Assembly (NCBI RefSeq): GCF_900167415.1 | Contig: NZ_FUWU01000013.1 | Span: 1 to 64,000, forward strand | DNA length: 64,000 nt | Direction: 5' to 3' | Source: Fibrobacter intestinalis | GTDB taxonomy: Bacteria; Fibrobacterota; Fibrobacteria; Fibrobacterales; Fibrobacteraceae | In this document: positions 45,018-53,886 of the stretch, one piece after another | Layout of the letters: every line of letters starts with the position of its first letter | How positions within the stretch are numbered: the first letter of the stretch is position 1 | The notes under the pieces: generated by a model | What the model was told of the DNA's origin: nothing | Databases searched by the model: none | Seen by the model: the letters and a program-made list of their open reading frames with translations, nothing else | Program-made: the position numbers and the translations under genes

Positions 45018-45056
45018 ACAATTCGTCTAAGGGAACAAGTTCCCAAGACTCATGGG
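45018..45056 (+). repeat. Dispersed hairpin repeat, copy 6
   Basis: ACAATTCGTCTAAG then the perfect stem GGGAAC-AA-GTTCCC and CTCATGGG. Upstream sequence GAATCTCTGATTCC and TCTCTGGAAGAGA matches the 26.7-kb copies in reverse. Confidence 0.8.
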
Positions 45057-45442
45057 CAGGCGAGTACCTCGCGGCCCGCGAGAAGAAATTCACCTTGTGA
45101 AAGAGAGTTCCAGTTTGAAAAAAAATTCCCCCTTTGAAAAAAATGCTTGTGAAAGTTTAGCGTAGGATTGTACATAATTCCCATATTTTTGCCGCCCCAA
45201 AAGCGCACTCTTCATTTCTCCGCTTTTTCCATTCATCCAGCGGGGCGATAAATGTGGGTGATTTTTGCGTGAGGGATAGTGACCCGAACGGGCGGAGACG
45301 CGAAGGAGCGGCTCCGTTGCACTTGGCGATATCCCGTGCGCATTTATTTTTCCGATTTGTCGCTTAGTGCAATATAGCCCGACCCGGCGGAAATTCACGT
45401 TCCGCATTGTTTCTAGCCGGGGCACGCCCAAAAATTTGCGCT

Positions 45443-46384
45443 TTATTTTGAAGAATTCGCCGTCATGTAGCCGACATCCATTCCGCGAACCGGATAGAGG
45501 GAAATGCCGTTTTCGCTTTGCACAATCGCGACTCCCGAAAGATAATTCGCCCAACGTCCGCTTTCATAAAATCGCAAGTCGATTTGCCGATTCGTCGCAT
45601 AGACCAGCAAGGGTTCCAAAAGCACGTCGTGAGAAACCAAGACGCTGACGCGTTTCCAATCGGGAATGTTCGGGACGATATTTTCCTGAACAAATTGCGC
45701 GCCCCGTTCAAACAAATCGTAAAAATGCGCATTGACAAGCGACGCCAAATTTTCGTTCATTTTCGGATCCGCATACGCCCAGCGGGAAATGATTTTCCAG
45801 GTCCCGCCGCGATTTTTGGCAAACTTGTCCAAGCTGTCCGAAGAAACTTTCAAAAAATAACCGCCGTCGATGCCTTCCCAAGTCTGCGCTTCTGCATCCG
45901 ATTCGCCACGGCCCAAAGCGATTTGCCGGCAGGTTTCGCGGGTCCGCACAAAATCGGTCGATGCGTAGAAAAAACTTTCCGATTCGCCGACGAGTTTTTC
46001 TCCTAAAGAGCGAGCCGCCGCTTTGCCATTTTCCGTCAAATCCGAAAGTCGCCCAAGGCTGTCTTCCCGCTCCGCATGGCGAATGACGAAAACGATTTTG
46101 CTCGTTGCCGGGGTAGCCTTGTAAATTTCTTCCATCGCATAAAATCCATCAGCATCGGGAACTATCGGCAAAGCATCCGGCGACGAGGCGGAACTCCATT
46201 CGCCTTCCGATTCCGAAGAAGCGGGAATTTCTGCCGACGAACTTTCCAATACAAACGAGGATGAAGAAAAATCCGATGTCTGCGACGAAGAGAACGGCAA
46301 ATTTTCATCCGAAGCCGAACTGGAAGAATCTCCGCACGCAGCTAAAAACACAAAAGGAAAAATCAAAATTCCGATTTTACGCAT
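45443..46384 (-). CDS. Lipoprotein with histidine phosphatase domain
   Basis: 313 aa. Lipobox FLAACG (Cys about residue 17), then a Ser/Glu linker to about residue 70 (SSSSASDENLPFSSSQTSD), the style of Fibrobacter surface lipoproteins. The phosphatase fold has VIRHAERED (the RHG-type motif with catalytic His; Ala replaces Gly), TDFVRTRETCRQIALG and LVSHDVLLEPLL (second His). It should dephosphorylate a small molecule or sugar outside the inner membrane. Its substrate is unknown. It is divergent from the U32 gene. Confidence 0.87.
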   Translation of the reverse strand: MRKIGILIFPFVFLAACGDSSSSASDENLPFSSSQTSDFSSSSFVLESSSAEIPASSESEGEWSSASSPDALPIVPDADGFYAMEEIYKATPATSKIVFVIRHAEREDSLGRLSDLTENGKAAARSLGEKLVGESESFFYASTDFVRTRETCRQIALGRGESDAEAQTWEGIDGGYFLKVSSDSLDKFAKNRGGTWKIISRWAYADPKMNENLASLVNAHFYDLFERGAQFVQENIVPNIPDWKRVSVLVSHDVLLEPLLVYATNRQIDLRFYESGRWANYLSGVAIVQSENGISLYPVRGMDVGYMTANSSK

Positions 46385-46554
46385 AAGTTTCCTTTGACGT
46401 TAAAGAACATTGGCAATATAAATTCATTCGGCACGGGCGTTCTGTTGGCAAAGTCGAAAACAAGCCGCCAAACTCCCGCCATATATCGCTCCGATTTTTG
46501 AAAATGAATTTTGCAAAGTCGCCAGTCGTCAAATTTTTCTACTTTCCTTTGCAA

Positions 46555-49014
46555 ATGCGAAATTCTCCAAAATTCGAACTGATGCTCCCCGTAGGCGACA
46601 AGGATATGTTTTACGCCGCTGTGAAAAATGGGGCGAACGCCGTCTATCTGGGGGCTCCTCGCTGGAACGCCCGCGGACGTTCTCTGGATTTTTCGTTCGA
46701 TGATTTGCGGGAAATGATTCGCTATGCGCGCATTCGCCGTGTCCGCACCTTCCTCGCCATGAACATCCTCGTCTTCGAAGACGAAATTGACGCGCTGACA
46801 GAGTACATCGAAAATCTCGCCGCTCTGGAACCCGACGCCATCATCATTCAGGATGTCGGATTGATGCGGCTTTTTCAATCCATCGCCCCCGAAATGGAAA
46901 TCCACGCTTCCACGCAAATGACCATCGCCTCTGCCGAAGGGGTCGAAATGGCAAAGCGACTGGGTTGTACAAGGGCGGTTCTCGCTCGGGAACTCTCCCT
47001 GGAAGACATTCGGAAAATCGCCGGACGCACATCTTTGGAACTGGAGGTTTTTGTACACGGCGCACTCTGCGTTTCCTTTAGCGGGCAATGCCTGACCAGT
47101 GAAAATATCGGTGGACGTTCCGCCAATCGCGGGCAATGCGCTCAAAGTTGCAGACTCCCCTATCAAATGATTGTCGATGGGAAAAAGCAAAATTCATACG
47201 GGAAAAATTACCTGTTCAGTCCCAGAGACCTTTCCGCTCTCGACGACATGGACGAGCTAAAATCCATCGGCATCAAGGCTTTTAAAGTGGAAGGGCGACT
47301 GAAAAGCCCGGAATACGTAGCTGCTGTCACTCGGGCTTTCCGAGAAAAAATCGACGGCGGCAACGTCCGCCCGGAGCTGCGTGAACCGTTGGAAGTCCTA
47401 TTTTCCCGCGGGCTCGGCCCCGGCTGGCTCCACGGCGTAGATCAGCAAAATCTGGTCAATGGTTTTTTTTCAAATCATCACGGGCAATTCCTTGGCAACG
47501 TGAAACGCGTCGATCACAAACACGTTTTCGTGGAAGGCAACCACCATCTTGAAGCGGGCGACGGCATTCTTTTTGAAAATCCGGGAGAAGAAAATTCCGT
47601 TGGCGGACGCCTGTTCGCCCATCAATCCGTAAACGGCAGCACCCGAATGGAATTCGGCAACGCTTTTGATTTGCGCCGCATTCAAACAGGGATGAGCGCC
47701 TTCCGCAACGACTCGCCCGCTATCGAAAAAAGGCTGGGCAAGACTTTTGCAAATCGGGAAAACGAACGGCAATTCCCCATCCGGATTCGTCTTTGCGGCC
47801 AATTCGGGAAGCCTCTGACCCTGGAACTCCAAGACGACGAAGGCAACACTGCGCAAGCGCAATCCGAAGGTCTTCTTGAAAGAGCCCAAAACCCGCGGGA
47901 CAACGTCGAAGCACTGCAAAAGGAACTTTCGGCATTGAGCGGCACCGCCTACTTTGCAGAGAGCATCCGTATCGAAATCCCCAGCGACGCCTTTATACTC
48001 AACAAGGAAATTCGGTACCTGCGAAAAGAAGCCGTCGAAGCGCTTGACCGTAAACGCCTTCACAGCCAGCCGCCCAAAGCCTCTGCCGACGACGGAAAAT
48101 CCTTACTTTCTCACGCCCGCCGTGCGCACCAATCCGCCCCCCAAAGCAGAGCGCAAATCACCGTTCTCATCCGACGTCCGCAACAGCTCCACGATTTGGC
48201 GGGCAAAGACATCGACCGCGTCATTCTCGATCTGGATTGGGGAGTGGACTGTCAAAAGCCCATGGAACTCGCCCGCTCTTTCGGATTCCAAGTGGGAATC
48301 GCCACCATCCGGGTACTCAAAGAAGGCGAAACGCGAAACTTAAAAAAAATCGTAGAGTTCAAGCCGGACTTTATCCTTGTCCGCAATCCAGGCGCACTAC
48401 TCTACCTGCAATCTTCCGGAATACCGCTGGAAGGCGATTACAGCTTGAACATTTCCAACGTCCTTTCGGCGGAGTGGTTTTTGGAACAAGGGCTGCGCTC
48501 CCTGCACCCGTCCCTGGATTTAAATGCGAAGGGAACCGAGCGGCTGCTCGAAAACTTCGGCGGTTCCCATTTTGAACTTTCGGTTTTTCTCCACTTGCCC
48601 GCTTTCTATATGGAGCATTGCCTTTACGCCGCCCATCTGACGGAAGCGATTCGCTTTCCCTATTGTAAACAGGCCTGCGCCAAGCACCACATCGACATCG
48701 TGGATCACAAGGGGGCCCGCCATTCCCTCGTTCCCGACGCGGAATGCCGCAATACGCTCTATTTGGAACAGCCGCAATCCGCCCTAAATCTGGTCTCCCT
48801 ATTTGCCAAACGGGGAGTCTATCGATTTCGGTTGGAAATACTCGAAGAAAGCTCCTCCGAAACCGCAGACAAGATCCGCCTTTATACAGAAGCCATCCGG
48901 GGAAGGCTTCCCTTCGATACCGCCGCAAAACTCATCGACGCCGAAGAAAAATACGGAGTCGCCCAAGGGCAGCTTTTTCACACCGACGTATGGCAAAACC
49001 GAAAAAAAGCGTAA
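46555..49014 (+). CDS. U32 family peptidase-like protein
   Basis: 819 aa from the ATG at 46555; an ATG at 46498 is less likely. The U32 core opens with FELMLPVGDKDMFYAAVKNG and AVYLGAPRWNARG, and has the signature EVFVHGALCVSFSGQC ... NRGQCAQSCRLPY with its clustered Cys (an Fe-S-like site). In E. coli, U32 paralogues (RlhA, TrhP, UbiU/V) act in RNA hydroxylation or ubiquinone synthesis rather than as classic proteases. The length, with a DUF3656-like extension and a second barrel-like half, points to the RlhA/TrhP group, but the specific target is not decided. Confidence 0.88.
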   Translation: MRNSPKFELMLPVGDKDMFYAAVKNGANAVYLGAPRWNARGRSLDFSFDDLREMIRYARIRRVRTFLAMNILVFEDEIDALTEYIENLAALEPDAIIIQDVGLMRLFQSIAPEMEIHASTQMTIASAEGVEMAKRLGCTRAVLARELSLEDIRKIAGRTSLELEVFVHGALCVSFSGQCLTSENIGGRSANRGQCAQSCRLPYQMIVDGKKQNSYGKNYLFSPRDLSALDDMDELKSIGIKAFKVEGRLKSPEYVAAVTRAFREKIDGGNVRPELREPLEVLFSRGLGPGWLHGVDQQNLVNGFFSNHHGQFLGNVKRVDHKHVFVEGNHHLEAGDGILFENPGEENSVGGRLFAHQSVNGSTRMEFGNAFDLRRIQTGMSAFRNDSPAIEKRLGKTFANRENERQFPIRIRLCGQFGKPLTLELQDDEGNTAQAQSEGLLERAQNPRDNVEALQKELSALSGTAYFAESIRIEIPSDAFILNKEIRYLRKEAVEALDRKRLHSQPPKASADDGKSLLSHARRAHQSAPQSRAQITVLIRRPQQLHDLAGKDIDRVILDLDWGVDCQKPMELARSFGFQVGIATIRVLKEGETRNLKKIVEFKPDFILVRNPGALLYLQSSGIPLEGDYSLNISNVLSAEWFLEQGLRSLHPSLDLNAKGTERLLENFGGSHFELSVFLHLPAFYMEHCLYAAHLTEAIRFPYCKQACAKHHIDIVDHKGARHSLVPDAECRNTLYLEQPQSALNLVSLFAKRGVYRFRLEILEESSSETADKIRLYTEAIRGRLPFDTAAKLIDAEEKYGVAQGQLFHTDVWQNRKKA

Positions 49015-49145
49015 GTTTTTATTTTCCGGCACCTCTATTTAGAGAGAATCTTCATTTAAAATCTTTGTTTTTGCGCCAAAATCGGCATTTTTTGACTTTT
49101 TTAAATTAATTTGTGTTCAAACGACGGATTTTTCAAAATTCTTTC

Positions 49146-49153
49146 TATATTTG
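49146..49153 (+). promoter_or_regulatory. -7 element TATATTTG of rpsP
   Basis: TATATTTG 30 bases before the rpsP ATG. The -33 element is not clear. An AGAGG ribosome site lies at about 49171. Confidence 0.45.
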
Positions 49154-49183
49154 CGGGCGTTAATCAAACAAGAGGTATCTTCA

Positions 49184-49591
49184 ATGTCCACAGTTATCCG
49201 TCTCGCTCGTTTTGGCAAGCGTCACCACTCTGTTTATCGCGCCGTCGTCATCGACAACCGCAAAGCGCGCAACGACAGTTTTATCGAACAGGTCGGCTTC
49301 TACGATCCGAACCTCAAGCAGCCCAACATCTCTTTCGATCAGGAAAAAGTTTTGAAGTGGCTCAAGACCGGTGCGCAACCGTCTGACACCGTCCGTTCCC
49401 TTCTGAAGAAAGTCGGCATTCTCGATCTCTTCCACGAAATCAGGGCAGGCCGTTCCATTGAAGGCAAGACCGCGACTCCTCGTCCGGACAAGCAGAAAAA
49501 AGCCAAGCTCGGTCCTAAGGCAAAAGCCCGTATCGAAGCGGAAAAGGCCGCCAAGGAAGCTCCTCAAGCCGAAGAAGCTCCGCAGGCTTAA
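49184..49591 (+). CDS. rpsP: 30S ribosomal protein S16
   Basis: 135 aa, start at MSTVIRLARFGKRHHSVYR; an upstream TTG frame is rejected. The S16 core (about 80 residues) is followed by a Lys/Ala/Glu-rich tail (KAKARIEAEKAAKEAPQAEEAPQA), longer than in E. coli, a kind of extension common in the FCB group. It assembles into the 30S body. It heads the rpsP-rimM-trmD-rplS operon, with an intrinsic terminator or attenuator after it. Confidence 0.95.
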   Translation: MSTVIRLARFGKRHHSVYRAVVIDNRKARNDSFIEQVGFYDPNLKQPNISFDQEKVLKWLKTGAQPSDTVRSLLKKVGILDLFHEIRAGRSIEGKTATPRPDKQKKAKLGPKAKARIEAEKAAKEAPQAEEAPQA

Positions 49592-49611
49592 TTTTTTCAA
49601 CTTCAAGGCAG

Positions 49612-49646
49612 AACCCTGTGCCGCAATTCGCACGGGGTTTTCTTTT
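49612..49646 (+). terminator. Terminator/attenuator between rpsP and rimM
   Basis: AACCCTGTGC and GCACGGGGTT form a 10-bp stem (one wobble), followed by TTCTTTT. It stands only 8 bases before the rimM start, so some readthrough is needed for rimM-trmD-rplS. Confidence 0.7.
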
Positions 49647-49653
49647 GAAGAAT

Positions 49654-50196
49654 ATGGCAAACGTTATCGACAACAAAGATTTGGTCGTCATCGGACACTT
49701 GATGCGCCCCCACGGATTCAAGGGCGAAATCAAATGCGCTCCACAAACGCACGACCTGCAACGCTGCAAACGGTTGGCAACGGTTTATGCGCTTGCCCCC
49801 AAAGCGGTTCTCCCTATTGAAGTCGAAAACGTGCGGTTGGCCGGAAACATCTGGATTTTCAAATTCAAAGGCTACGATTCTTCGGAATCCCTGAAAGAAC
49901 TTGTCAATGCAGACATCGGCGTCCCGATGAGCGAACGCATTCCCGCGCCCGCCGGCCAGTATTATTTTTCGGATCTGGAAGGTTTCTCCATTATCGGAGA
50001 CGCCGGTCAGGAAATCGGAAAAGTCCTTTCGGTGGAATCCCTCCCCAGCGTAAACGCCTTTCGTTTTACATATAAAGGAAGCGAAATCCTCGCCCCATGG
50101 ATTAACGAATGCGTCCGCGAAATCGATGAAAACGGCAAGAAAATCCGCATTTCGGAAGAATTCCTTGCCAAGCTTTTCGACATGAGGGTGAAATGA
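49654..50196 (+). CDS. rimM: 16S rRNA maturation factor RimM
   Basis: 180 aa from the ATG at 49654. VVIGHLMRPHGFKGEIKC is the RimM N-terminal signature, and the C-terminal PRC barrel has LSVESLPSVNAFRFTYKGSEILAPWI. It binds S19 and the 30S head during maturation. GTG and TTG alternatives upstream fall in the terminator. Its stop overlaps trmD by four bases. Confidence 0.94.
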   Translation: MANVIDNKDLVVIGHLMRPHGFKGEIKCAPQTHDLQRCKRLATVYALAPKAVLPIEVENVRLAGNIWIFKFKGYDSSESLKELVNADIGVPMSERIPAPAGQYYFSDLEGFSIIGDAGQEIGKVLSVESLPSVNAFRFTYKGSEILAPWINECVREIDENGKKIRISEEFLAKLFDMRVK

Positions 50197-50897
50197 AAAT
50201 CGACTGCATCACCATTTTCCCCGAAATGTTCTCCCCGCTGGAGCACTCCATTGTCGGCAGGGCGCAAAAGAACGGACTGTTCTCGTTTCATCCGATATAC
50301 CTTCGGGACTTCGCCATCAACGACTACGGTCAAGTGGACGATTCTCCCTACGGAGGCGAACCGGGCATGGTGCTCCGACCAGAACCGCTGGCTGCAGCCA
50401 TCCGAAGCACTCGGGTCAAAGAAGATGGCGGCAAAGTCATCTACCTGACGGCGGACGGAGTCCCCTTTACGCATCAGATGGCAGCGGCTCTTTCTCAAGA
50501 AGAACACCTGACGCTGGTTTGCGGGCATTACAAGGGAATCGATGAGCGCATCCGCGAAAATTATGTCGATATGGAAATTTCCATCGGCGATTTTGTGGTC
50601 AGCGGCGGCGAAATTCCGGCGATGCTCCTTATCGATGCGGTCGTGCGCCTGCTTCCCGGAGCCCTCGGTCACAAGGAATCCGGCGAAACCGACTCCTTCG
50701 CGCAAGGTCCCCTGGGCTGGCCCGTCTATACCAGACCCGAAGTTTTTGAAGGCAAATCCGTCCCCGAAGTGCTCCTTTCTGGGCACCACAAGCGGATTTC
50801 CGAGTGGAGAAGGGCGAAATCTTTAAAAAGAACGCAAGAAAGACGCCCCGACATCTACGAAAAACTGCAAATAGATACTAAATTTGGCACACAATAA
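50193..50897 (+). CDS. trmD: tRNA (guanine37-N1)-methyltransferase
   Basis: 234 aa SPOUT methyltransferase that makes m1G37 and prevents +1 frameshifting. IDCITIFPEMFSPLEHSIVG, YGGEPGMVLRPEPL, LVCGHYKGIDERI and SIGDFVVSGGEIPAMLLID are the conserved trefoil-knot and AdoMet segments. It overlaps rimM and is followed 15 bases later by rplS. Confidence 0.97.
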   Translation: MKIDCITIFPEMFSPLEHSIVGRAQKNGLFSFHPIYLRDFAINDYGQVDDSPYGGEPGMVLRPEPLAAAIRSTRVKEDGGKVIYLTADGVPFTHQMAAALSQEEHLTLVCGHYKGIDERIRENYVDMEISIGDFVVSGGEIPAMLLIDAVVRLLPGALGHKESGETDSFAQGPLGWPVYTRPEVFEGKSVPEVLLSGHHKRISEWRRAKSLKRTQERRPDIYEKLQIDTKFGTQ

Positions 50898-50912
50898 CAG
50901 AGGTCACATCTT

Positions 50913-51272
50913 ATGTCCCTTAACATTCAAACGATTCAGCAAGAAAACAAGAAAACGGATATTCCGGAACTCCGCGCCGGCGATACCATCACGGTGAACG
51001 TGAAAGTTATCGAAGGCACCAAAGAACGCATCCAGCCGTTCAAGGGTGTCATTATCCAGCAGAAGAATACCGGAATCGGCGAAACCGTCACTGTCCGTAA
51101 AATGACCGATGGCGTTGCAATCGAACGTATTTTCCCGCTGCACAGCCCGCGTATCGCTTCCCTCGAAGTAAACCGCAAGGGTAAAGTTCGCCAAGCTCGC
51201 ATCTACTATATGCGCAAGCTTTCTGGCAAGGCTGCCCGTATCGAAGAACGCGTCGAGAAGCAAAACGCTTAA
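50913..51272 (+). CDS. rplS: 50S ribosomal protein L19
   Basis: 119 aa, usual length. LRAGDTITVNVKVIEGTKERIQPFKGVIIQ and SPRIASLEVNRKGKVRQARIYYMR are conserved L19 text. It lies at the 30S-50S interface. AGAGGT precedes the ATG. A terminator stem follows at 51327, inside the next reading frame. Confidence 0.97.
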   Translation: MSLNIQTIQQENKKTDIPELRAGDTITVNVKVIEGTKERIQPFKGVIIQQKNTGIGETVTVRKMTDGVAIERIFPLHSPRIASLEVNRKGKVRQARIYYMRKLSGKAARIEERVEKQNA

Positions 51273-51290
51273 TTGCTGCGGCGGTGTCCC

Positions 51291-52208
51291 GTGAATCCGG
51301 GCAATCCCGATACAAAAAAAAACGTTCCGCTTGAGCGGGTTTCCGTCCAAGCGGGTTTTTTGCTTTTTAAAAAAGGGCAAAAGGCAGCCGAGATGCTCTA
51401 TGTCGAAGAAGGCGAACTCGAAGCTTTCGACAACGAAGACATTTTGTACAACATCCCTCAAGGCTCCCTTATCGGCGTTTCCTCTGTGATGGAAGGGAGC
51501 GCTTTTGCTTATTCCGTCCGAGCGGGAAAACCCTCGACCATTATTAAAATCGGTCCAAGTTCCATGGCGCAAGTACTCAAACAGGTTCCGCCCTGGATGC
51601 TCGCGACAATCAATTCCCTTTCCCAAAAAGCAAAGCAGCAAAAGGCCGCCGCCCAACAGCCGCTGTTTTCAAGTACGCTGGAAAGCCTTGCCTTGTTCCT
51701 CGCCGTCAAAGCCAACGGAAAGCCGCTCGATACAGAGCCGACCCTTCAGGAATATCTCTGGCAGTCCCGCGCCAATGCCGACAAAACGAATCAAGCTTTT
51801 AAAGAGCTTATCCGGCGCAAATTCGTCAAGCTGGAAGCGGGAGAAAACGGAGAACAAAACGCCAAAATGCGCCTGGTCAAGCCGAAGCTGTTCCGCATTC
51901 TCGTAGAATATCTGCAATCGGAACGCCGAGGGGAAACCTACCCCGCTTACGGACTTTCCAAAAGGGAGCGAGCCTGCCTAGAATTTTTAGGGCTCGAAAA
52001 TTCCCTTTTTACGCGGACCCGCGACGAATGGATTCAATACTTGAAAATCTCCTGCCCCGACGCCGACATCATTATCGTCATCAAATTTTTGGAACTCGGC
52101 ATTTTTTCGGAAATTCCGGAATCCCCAAAGCTTTTCCTGGAGACAAGCGTCCTGGATAAATACCTGAACGCCATCCACGGAGAGCACAATATCCGGGGGC
52201 TTCTATGA
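51291..52208 (+). CDS. Cyclic nucleotide-binding-domain protein, copy 1
   Basis: 305 aa from a GTG at 51291; a TTG at 51273 directly after rplS is also possible. The N-terminal cNBD fold reads VSVQAGFLLFKKGQKAAEMLYVEEGELEAF ... IPQGSLIGVSSVMEGSAFAYSVRAGKPSTIIKIG. The canonical phosphate-binding cassette (GE...RAA) is not seen, so ligand binding is doubtful. A helical region follows (NSLSQKAKQQKAAAQQP) and winged-helix-like segments, but no clear Crp helix-turn-helix. Its stop overlaps the next paralogue as ATGA. The role may be regulatory and linked to translation genes. Confidence 0.75.
   Translation: MNPGNPDTKKNVPLERVSVQAGFLLFKKGQKAAEMLYVEEGELEAFDNEDILYNIPQGSLIGVSSVMEGSAFAYSVRAGKPSTIIKIGPSSMAQVLKQVPPWMLATINSLSQKAKQQKAAAQQPLFSSTLESLALFLAVKANGKPLDTEPTLQEYLWQSRANADKTNQAFKELIRRKFVKLEAGENGEQNAKMRLVKPKLFRILVEYLQSERRGETYPAYGLSKRERACLEFLGLENSLFTRTRDEWIQYLKISCPDADIIIVIKFLELGIFSEIPESPKLFLETSVLDKYLNAIHGEHNIRGLL
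51327..51361 (+). terminator. Terminator-like hairpin inside the start of the cNBD gene
   Basis: CCGCTTG and CAAGCGG pair across a 14-base loop and are followed by GTTTTTT. It lies 54 bases after the rplS stop and within the first codons of the next gene, so it could attenuate readthrough. Confidence 0.55.
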
Positions 52209-53167
52209 GAAAAAAATTGCAACCGCGAGACATTCTGGTCAAAGAAGGCGATGCGGGAGAGAAGCTCTACATTGTCCTCAAAGGGGAATTGCAAATTCAA
52301 AAAAAAGAAGGGACCAAGCTCCAAAACTATGGATTTTGGGGTCCGCGCTCCATCATCGGCGAAGAGGCTCTGTTGAGCAAAATGCCCTACGCATATACGC
52401 TCCGCGCAACCGAACCCGTCGAAGTCTTGGAAATCACTCCCGAAAATTTGCAAGAGGCTTTTGACAAGCTCCCCGTCTGGTTTCCTCCGCTGTTGCGTTT
52501 TATGGACAGGCATGCGCGAAAATTGGAGCATAACCGGAAAAAACTGGCCAAGATTTACGCCCTGCCCGCGCTCCTGTTTCTGTGCGCAAAATATGCCCAA
52601 AAAAGCGAAGACGGCACCTTCCCACTAGCCCCTTTAATCGAAGACCTCGGCGTCATCCATGGACTCGGTCATAACGACGCTTTTGAACTGCTCCGCGCAC
52701 TCTGCGACCTCGGCACCGCCAAGCTCATTCCAGGCGACCTCACACAAATTCACTTTTACCGCAAAAATCTGCCGTCGCTCCTCTATCGCACTCTTCTCGC
52801 TCGAAAAAAGAGCAAAAACATTCCGCGATCCCTGCTTTCGGCAAACGACCAGACGATTCTCACCGTATTCGTGTCGGTCGCCAAAACAAAGGGGCAAGAA
52901 AAGCAAGGTACCACGTTTATCCACCAGAAAGATTTTGTCGCCAAATACAAGGAATTATTTCCCGGAGTCAAGCTGACGCACCGCGCTTTTGAAAATCTGG
53001 TACAATGCGGCTATCTGTTTTCCGTTCCCGAATTCCTATCGACACCCAATTTCAAGGACATTTCACAATTCTACGCCGACAAAGAAGCGGTCAAGGATTT
53101 GCTGGAGCTGAACCGAGTCTATCCCCTTTTGGACAAGAAGCTCCTCGAGTCGATGGAAAGCCAGTAA
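52205..53167 (+). CDS. Cyclic nucleotide-binding-domain protein, copy 2
   Basis: 320 aa, starting in ATGA overlap with its paralogue. The cNBD fold is clearer here: LQPRDILVKEGDAGEKLYIVLKGELQIQKKEGTKLQNYGFWGPRSIIGEEALLSKMPYAYTLRATEPVEVLEI, including GEEALL ... YTLRA at the place of the phosphate-binding cassette (GE-x-AL...R-A/T). A helical second half follows, with KIYALPALLFLCAKYAQ and a possible winged helix. The target and ligand are unknown. It ends the ribosomal operon; a spacer of 348 bases follows. Confidence 0.8.
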   Translation: MRKKLQPRDILVKEGDAGEKLYIVLKGELQIQKKEGTKLQNYGFWGPRSIIGEEALLSKMPYAYTLRATEPVEVLEITPENLQEAFDKLPVWFPPLLRFMDRHARKLEHNRKKLAKIYALPALLFLCAKYAQKSEDGTFPLAPLIEDLGVIHGLGHNDAFELLRALCDLGTAKLIPGDLTQIHFYRKNLPSLLYRTLLARKKSKNIPRSLLSANDQTILTVFVSVAKTKGQEKQGTTFIHQKDFVAKYKELFPGVKLTHRAFENLVQCGYLFSVPEFLSTPNFKDISQFYADKEAVKDLLELNRVYPLLDKKLLESMESQ

Positions 53168-53515
53168 AGCGGCTCCCACCCGTCCGAAAGTCTGGCGGTG
53201 TGCGAAAGAAGTTTATACCAACTCCGACATTCCACTCCCCCTCGGAAAAGCAACGCCAAGCGGCGAGCCGCCGCTTCTCCTAAAAGCGTGGCGTCCACTT
53301 CGAGCATCCTTCACACTAAGGAAACAAAGTTTCCCTTTCCCAAAAAAATACCCCTTATGCCAATAGACGGTTCGTGTGAAACATTGTATATAAATCCCGA
53401 AAAAACAACCAAGCACCCCGCCATCGGCTTTTCGAAAAGGAATTTTCTGGAAGCGCCTCATCTCGCCCATTATTTTTCTAAATTGAACGCAACATTTTTT
53501 TCAAAAGGATTCTCT
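53168..53515. other. Spacer upstream of yajC
   Basis: No gene. It includes the stem AAGCGGCG-AG-CCGCCGCTT at about 53257, resembling AAGCGGCG-GGA-CGCCGCTT near 62985, and TTGTATATAAATCCC near 53384, similar to text at 4753 and 45165. A promoter for yajC is expected at the right end but not obvious. Confidence 0.6.
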
Positions 53516-53884
53516 ATGAAATTTTCCGCCTTTTTTGCCCTCGCACTTGCCGTATCCGCTTTTGCACAGGAAGCCGCTCCGGAACAGCAGGGATCTCCCC
53601 TTATGGGATTTCTCCCGTTCATCCTGATGTTCGTCGTCATGTATCTCTTTTTCATCATGCCGAAACAAAAGGAAATGAAGAAGCTCGACGCGATGCGCAA
53701 GGCTTTGAAAAAGGGCGACCAGGTTCTGACCGCCGCAGGCATTATCGGCACCGTCATGAGCGTGGAAGGCAACATCGTCTCTGTCAAAACCGGCAGCGAC
53801 ACGCGTCTTGATTTTGAACAAAGCGCTATCGTCCGCGTCTTGAACGCCGAAGACAAAAAAGCAGAAACGAAAGCGGCAAAATAA
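53516..53884 (+). CDS. yajC: Preprotein translocase subunit YajC
   Basis: 122 aa. Unlike most YajC, it starts with a cleavable-looking signal (KFSAFFALALAVSAFAQEAA), then the usual single transmembrane helix (LMGFLPFILMFVVMYLFFIMP) with QKEMKKLDAMRKALKKGDQVLTAAGIIGTV, which is the YajC signature. It associates with SecDF-YidC. The ribosome site is AAAAGGA. Three bases separate it from def. Confidence 0.92.
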   Translation: MKFSAFFALALAVSAFAQEAAPEQQGSPLMGFLPFILMFVVMYLFFIMPKQKEMKKLDAMRKALKKGDQVLTAAGIIGTVMSVEGNIVSVKTGSDTRLDFEQSAIVRVLNAEDKKAETKAAK

Positions 53885-53886
53885 AA

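Larger units (their letters stand above)
44268..45442. other. 1.2-kb repeat-rich spacer
   Basis: No gene. It holds the three-unit structured tandem repeat (44525-44679), CATTGCGAG elements, two copies of the ACAATTCG..CTCATGGG repeat, a GGATTGTACATAATTCCC segment (near 45165) resembling one at 4753, and at 45250-45345 a segment with the stem GGAGCGGCTCC. Confidence 0.8.
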
